Below, piece by piece: positions 61,982-64,000 of a stretch of DNA of 64,000 nt. The position numbers and the translations under genes were made by a program. The stretch spans positions 310,001 through 374,000 of the forward strand of contig JAMXBD010001245.1 in the NCBI GenBank assembly GCA_024138025.1, read 5' to 3'. Each line of letters opens with the position of its first letter. Within the stretch, counting starts at the first letter, position 1. Under the pieces are notes generated by a model that worked only from the letters and a program-made list of their open reading frames with translations, did not search any database and had not been told where the DNA came from. Source of the stretch: Combretum micranthum (taxonomy: Eukaryota > Streptophyta > Magnoliopsida > Myrtales > Combretaceae).

Positions 61982-62434
61982 CACTACACGACGATCTATA
62001 TATCTTGATTTATTTGTCATTATATATATATATATATAATATCTATTTTTTTTTTAGAAAATTAATTTTTATACTTTGTTGTGTTGCATGGGAAAGAAAT
62101 GAATTTTGAAAAAGTGGGGAAGGTTGCACATGGAAACGATTTTCTCTGGATAATTGGTCAGTGATTATTAATTGTAAATATAATTTATATCCTATCATGT
62201 GATTCAATACATGAATAACAAAATAATTATATGAAAAGCATCATTCAACTAATGAATAAGTAAATTCCTTAAACTAAAATTTTTAATTTTTTTAATTAAA
62301 TCGGGTCGGTTTTCCCAACGGGTTATGAGTACAACCCAAAACCCGACCCTAAACCTATAGGGTCTGACCCTATAGGGTTTTTAGCGGGGCGGGCGGGGGG
62401 TACCCTATAACGACCCGCCCCGGTTGCATCCCTA
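61544..62434. mobile_element. hAT-like non-autonomous element
   Basis: 891 bases, ends TAGGGATGTAAACGGGTCGG and rc TAGGGATGCAACCGGGGCGG. Perfect 8-bp duplication CAAAAGTT (61536-61543 and 62435-62442). The first 130 bases are packed with ACCCGACCCG words and the last 130 with CCCGACCCTA/TATAGGG words. The middle is AT-rich with an (ATA)n microsatellite at 61940-61980. No coding capacity. The best-preserved copy of the family here. Confidence 0.92.
61940..61980. repeat. (ATA)n microsatellite
   Basis: About 13 uninterrupted AAT units inside the hAT-like element. Confidence 0.9.
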
Positions 62435-62442
62435 CAAAAGTT

Positions 62443-63379
62443 TATCAAAACTCTCCTTTCTCAGCAAGTAATCGTTATTCAAATATTAAACCCACTTCCT
62501 AGATTTTTGGTACCCAATTCAATATGGATGTGTAAAATCAATTTTGTTCTACTTTCAATTTGCATATACCTAGTAACTGATTTAATTTCACCTGATATCC
62601 ATGATGATGAGAATAAGTTGGAATCTCATTTAGAACATACAATTAATTTGATTTAATATTAATAAAGTTCCACATTCCAATTCACCATATTTTAATATAA
62701 CTAACATCAAAGAATCCTTAAATACCACAAATGAAAACAAAAAACACAAAATAACGTCAAAATCCATTGGATACACTATACATTGAATTCCCAACTCAAT
62801 TAAACCTTATAACGTAATTTAAAAAAGGGGGAAAAAAAAAAGAAAGAAAGAAGATAATGGAAAGACCTACAACAGAATAAATAAGGGCAACAAAGCCCAT
62901 GCAAAACAAGATAAAAGAGAACAAGAATATGTATGGGGTCGGGAGATGAGACCCAATTTTCAAGCTAATGACTTAGGAGTACCCTGGCCTAATTTAAGAA
63001 TTTGAATAATGAAATGCTGACCAAAGTTATTTTAAAGCGTAAAGCCCACGCCTTCTATTACTATTAGAATCCAGTACCAGGCTATTCACAGACAATCTTC
63101 ATCCAAACAACACAGCGGCCCACGGTTATCTTCATTCCCGCGCACCAAATGATGCTCCTTCGTTATTCTCTCCACCGTGGTCCAGCCCTCAACGCAGGGC
63201 ACGACCTTCTTGGAACCACCACACAGATTTAACAATACTCAAGAAGACCCGACCCAATTACTTTAAAATCTCTCATACATGACTTGATGTCAAAGGAAAG
63301 GAAGTTTAATACTAAGTTTAACATGTGTAAGTTTCAACTAGAAAGCTGGACTTTAAAAAAAAAACAAATCGTTTCAACT
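62443..63379. other. Intergenic, no gene seen
   Basis: AT-rich, with a GC-richer patch at 63080-63260 (ACAGCGGCCCACGG, CCGCGCACC) that shows no open frame of note. Confidence 0.45.
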
Positions 63380-64000
63380 AGAAAAGATAAATTTCTCAGG
63401 ACATGTGATATCTAATGAAAGAGTGTAAATGGCCCAAATAAACTAAGAGTCATCATGGAATGACCTCAATTCAAGATGATAACAAAAAGTAAAAGCTTCT
63501 TTGGAACACCTGAATACTATAATAGATTTGTAGAAGAATTCTTCAAACTTGTAATACTATTGGCCCATTTCACACAAAAGATGTTAAAGTTTGAACTGAG
63601 AGATAGTTACTTGAGATGCTTCCAAGAACTCAAGCAAAGGTTAATCTCTACACCAATTTTATCTTTACTAAGCTTTGGTGAAATATTTATGGTATATAGT
63701 AATACATTTATTAGAGTCTCAAGCGTGTGTAGATATGATATAAAAAGGTAATAGCTTATGCTTTAAAGTAGCTAAGGCCATATGAAAGTAGTTACGTTAT
63801 AGTGATACTATCTATATGATGATAAGTGCAAAATCTATACTGATCATAAGAACATAAAATATACATTCACCTAAAAAGAGTAAAATTTGAGACAAATGGT
63901 AATGGCTGGAGTAAATGAAGGCCAATGATGTGGAGATTTTGTATCATGTTAGGAACGTAAACTACTCACAAATGCACTGACCCAACAGGTAATATAGCTA
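63380..64000 (+). pseudogene. Second Ty3/gypsy pol fragment (RT end and RNase H), cut by window end
   Basis: FSGHVISNERV, then FFGTPEYYNRFVEEFFKL and CFQELKQRLISTPILSLLS match the RT-RNase H connection. Near 63820-63900 KIYTDHKNIKYTFT and NLRQMVMAGVNE match the RNase H phrases TDHK.LKY.F......LRQ..W.E. Multiple stops. The TDHK..KY wording points to a chromovirus-like lineage different from the element at 53-58 kb. Any LTR would lie beyond the window. Confidence 0.82.

Noticed and set aside
1..64000. tRNA, rRNA or organelle-derived inserts
   Set aside because: I saw no cloverleaf-type sequence, rRNA core or chloroplast gene wording while reading; a dedicated search was not possible.

Overview
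This is a 64 kb piece of plant nuclear chromosome. The DNA is strongly AT-rich. It has a spliced gene with GT-AG introns, Ty1/copia and Ty3/gypsy LTR retrotransposons primed by initiator Met-tRNA, and hAT, CACTA and Tourist-type DNA elements. The only recognised host protein is closest in style to eudicot trehalose-6-phosphate phosphatases. A eudicot is therefore likely; the species cannot be named from the sequence.

Only one host gene is convincing: a trehalose-6-phosphate phosphatase (TPP) gene on the + strand. Its coding exons run from 37194 to 39592, with a TATA box at 36548 and a probable intron in the 5' leader. All ten coding exons join cleanly with GT-AG sites. The end of exon 1, however, is out of frame with its start codon, as if one base were missing near 37416-37424. 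That is either a real allele or a sequence error.

The rest is mostly repeat-derived, with long AT-rich stretches where I see no gene. Region by region: 1-8.5 kb holds foldback elements, a Ty3/gypsy reverse transcriptase relic (minus) and a dispersed repeat. 8.5-14 kb is a defective Ty1/copia element on the minus strand whose gag is split by a 1.65 kb solo LTR with a perfect 5-bp target duplication. 13.7-17.35 kb is a tandem duplication that starts inside the copia LTR; one copy has a 1.5 kb segment that the other lacks. 20.8-24 kb holds an inverted-repeat element, a degenerate short repeat array, a copia integrase relic and a pair of LTR-like sequences. 24-36 kb is largely featureless, apart from a foldback element with another palindromic insertion and a GC-rich block before the TPP gene. 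40-52 kb holds a CACTA-type, two Tourist-like and one foldback MITE. 53.1-58.5 kb is a complete but heavily mutated Ty3/gypsy element with both LTRs. 52, 60.3-60.8 and 61.5-62.4 kb hold three non-autonomous hAT-like elements, two of them with perfect 8-bp target duplications. The window ends inside a second Ty3/gypsy pol fragment.

I found no RNA genes, CRISPR array, gene cluster or new biological system. The items most worth checking are the TPP frameshift, the duplication with its 1.5 kb presence/absence segment, and the GC-rich blocks that no repeat explains.
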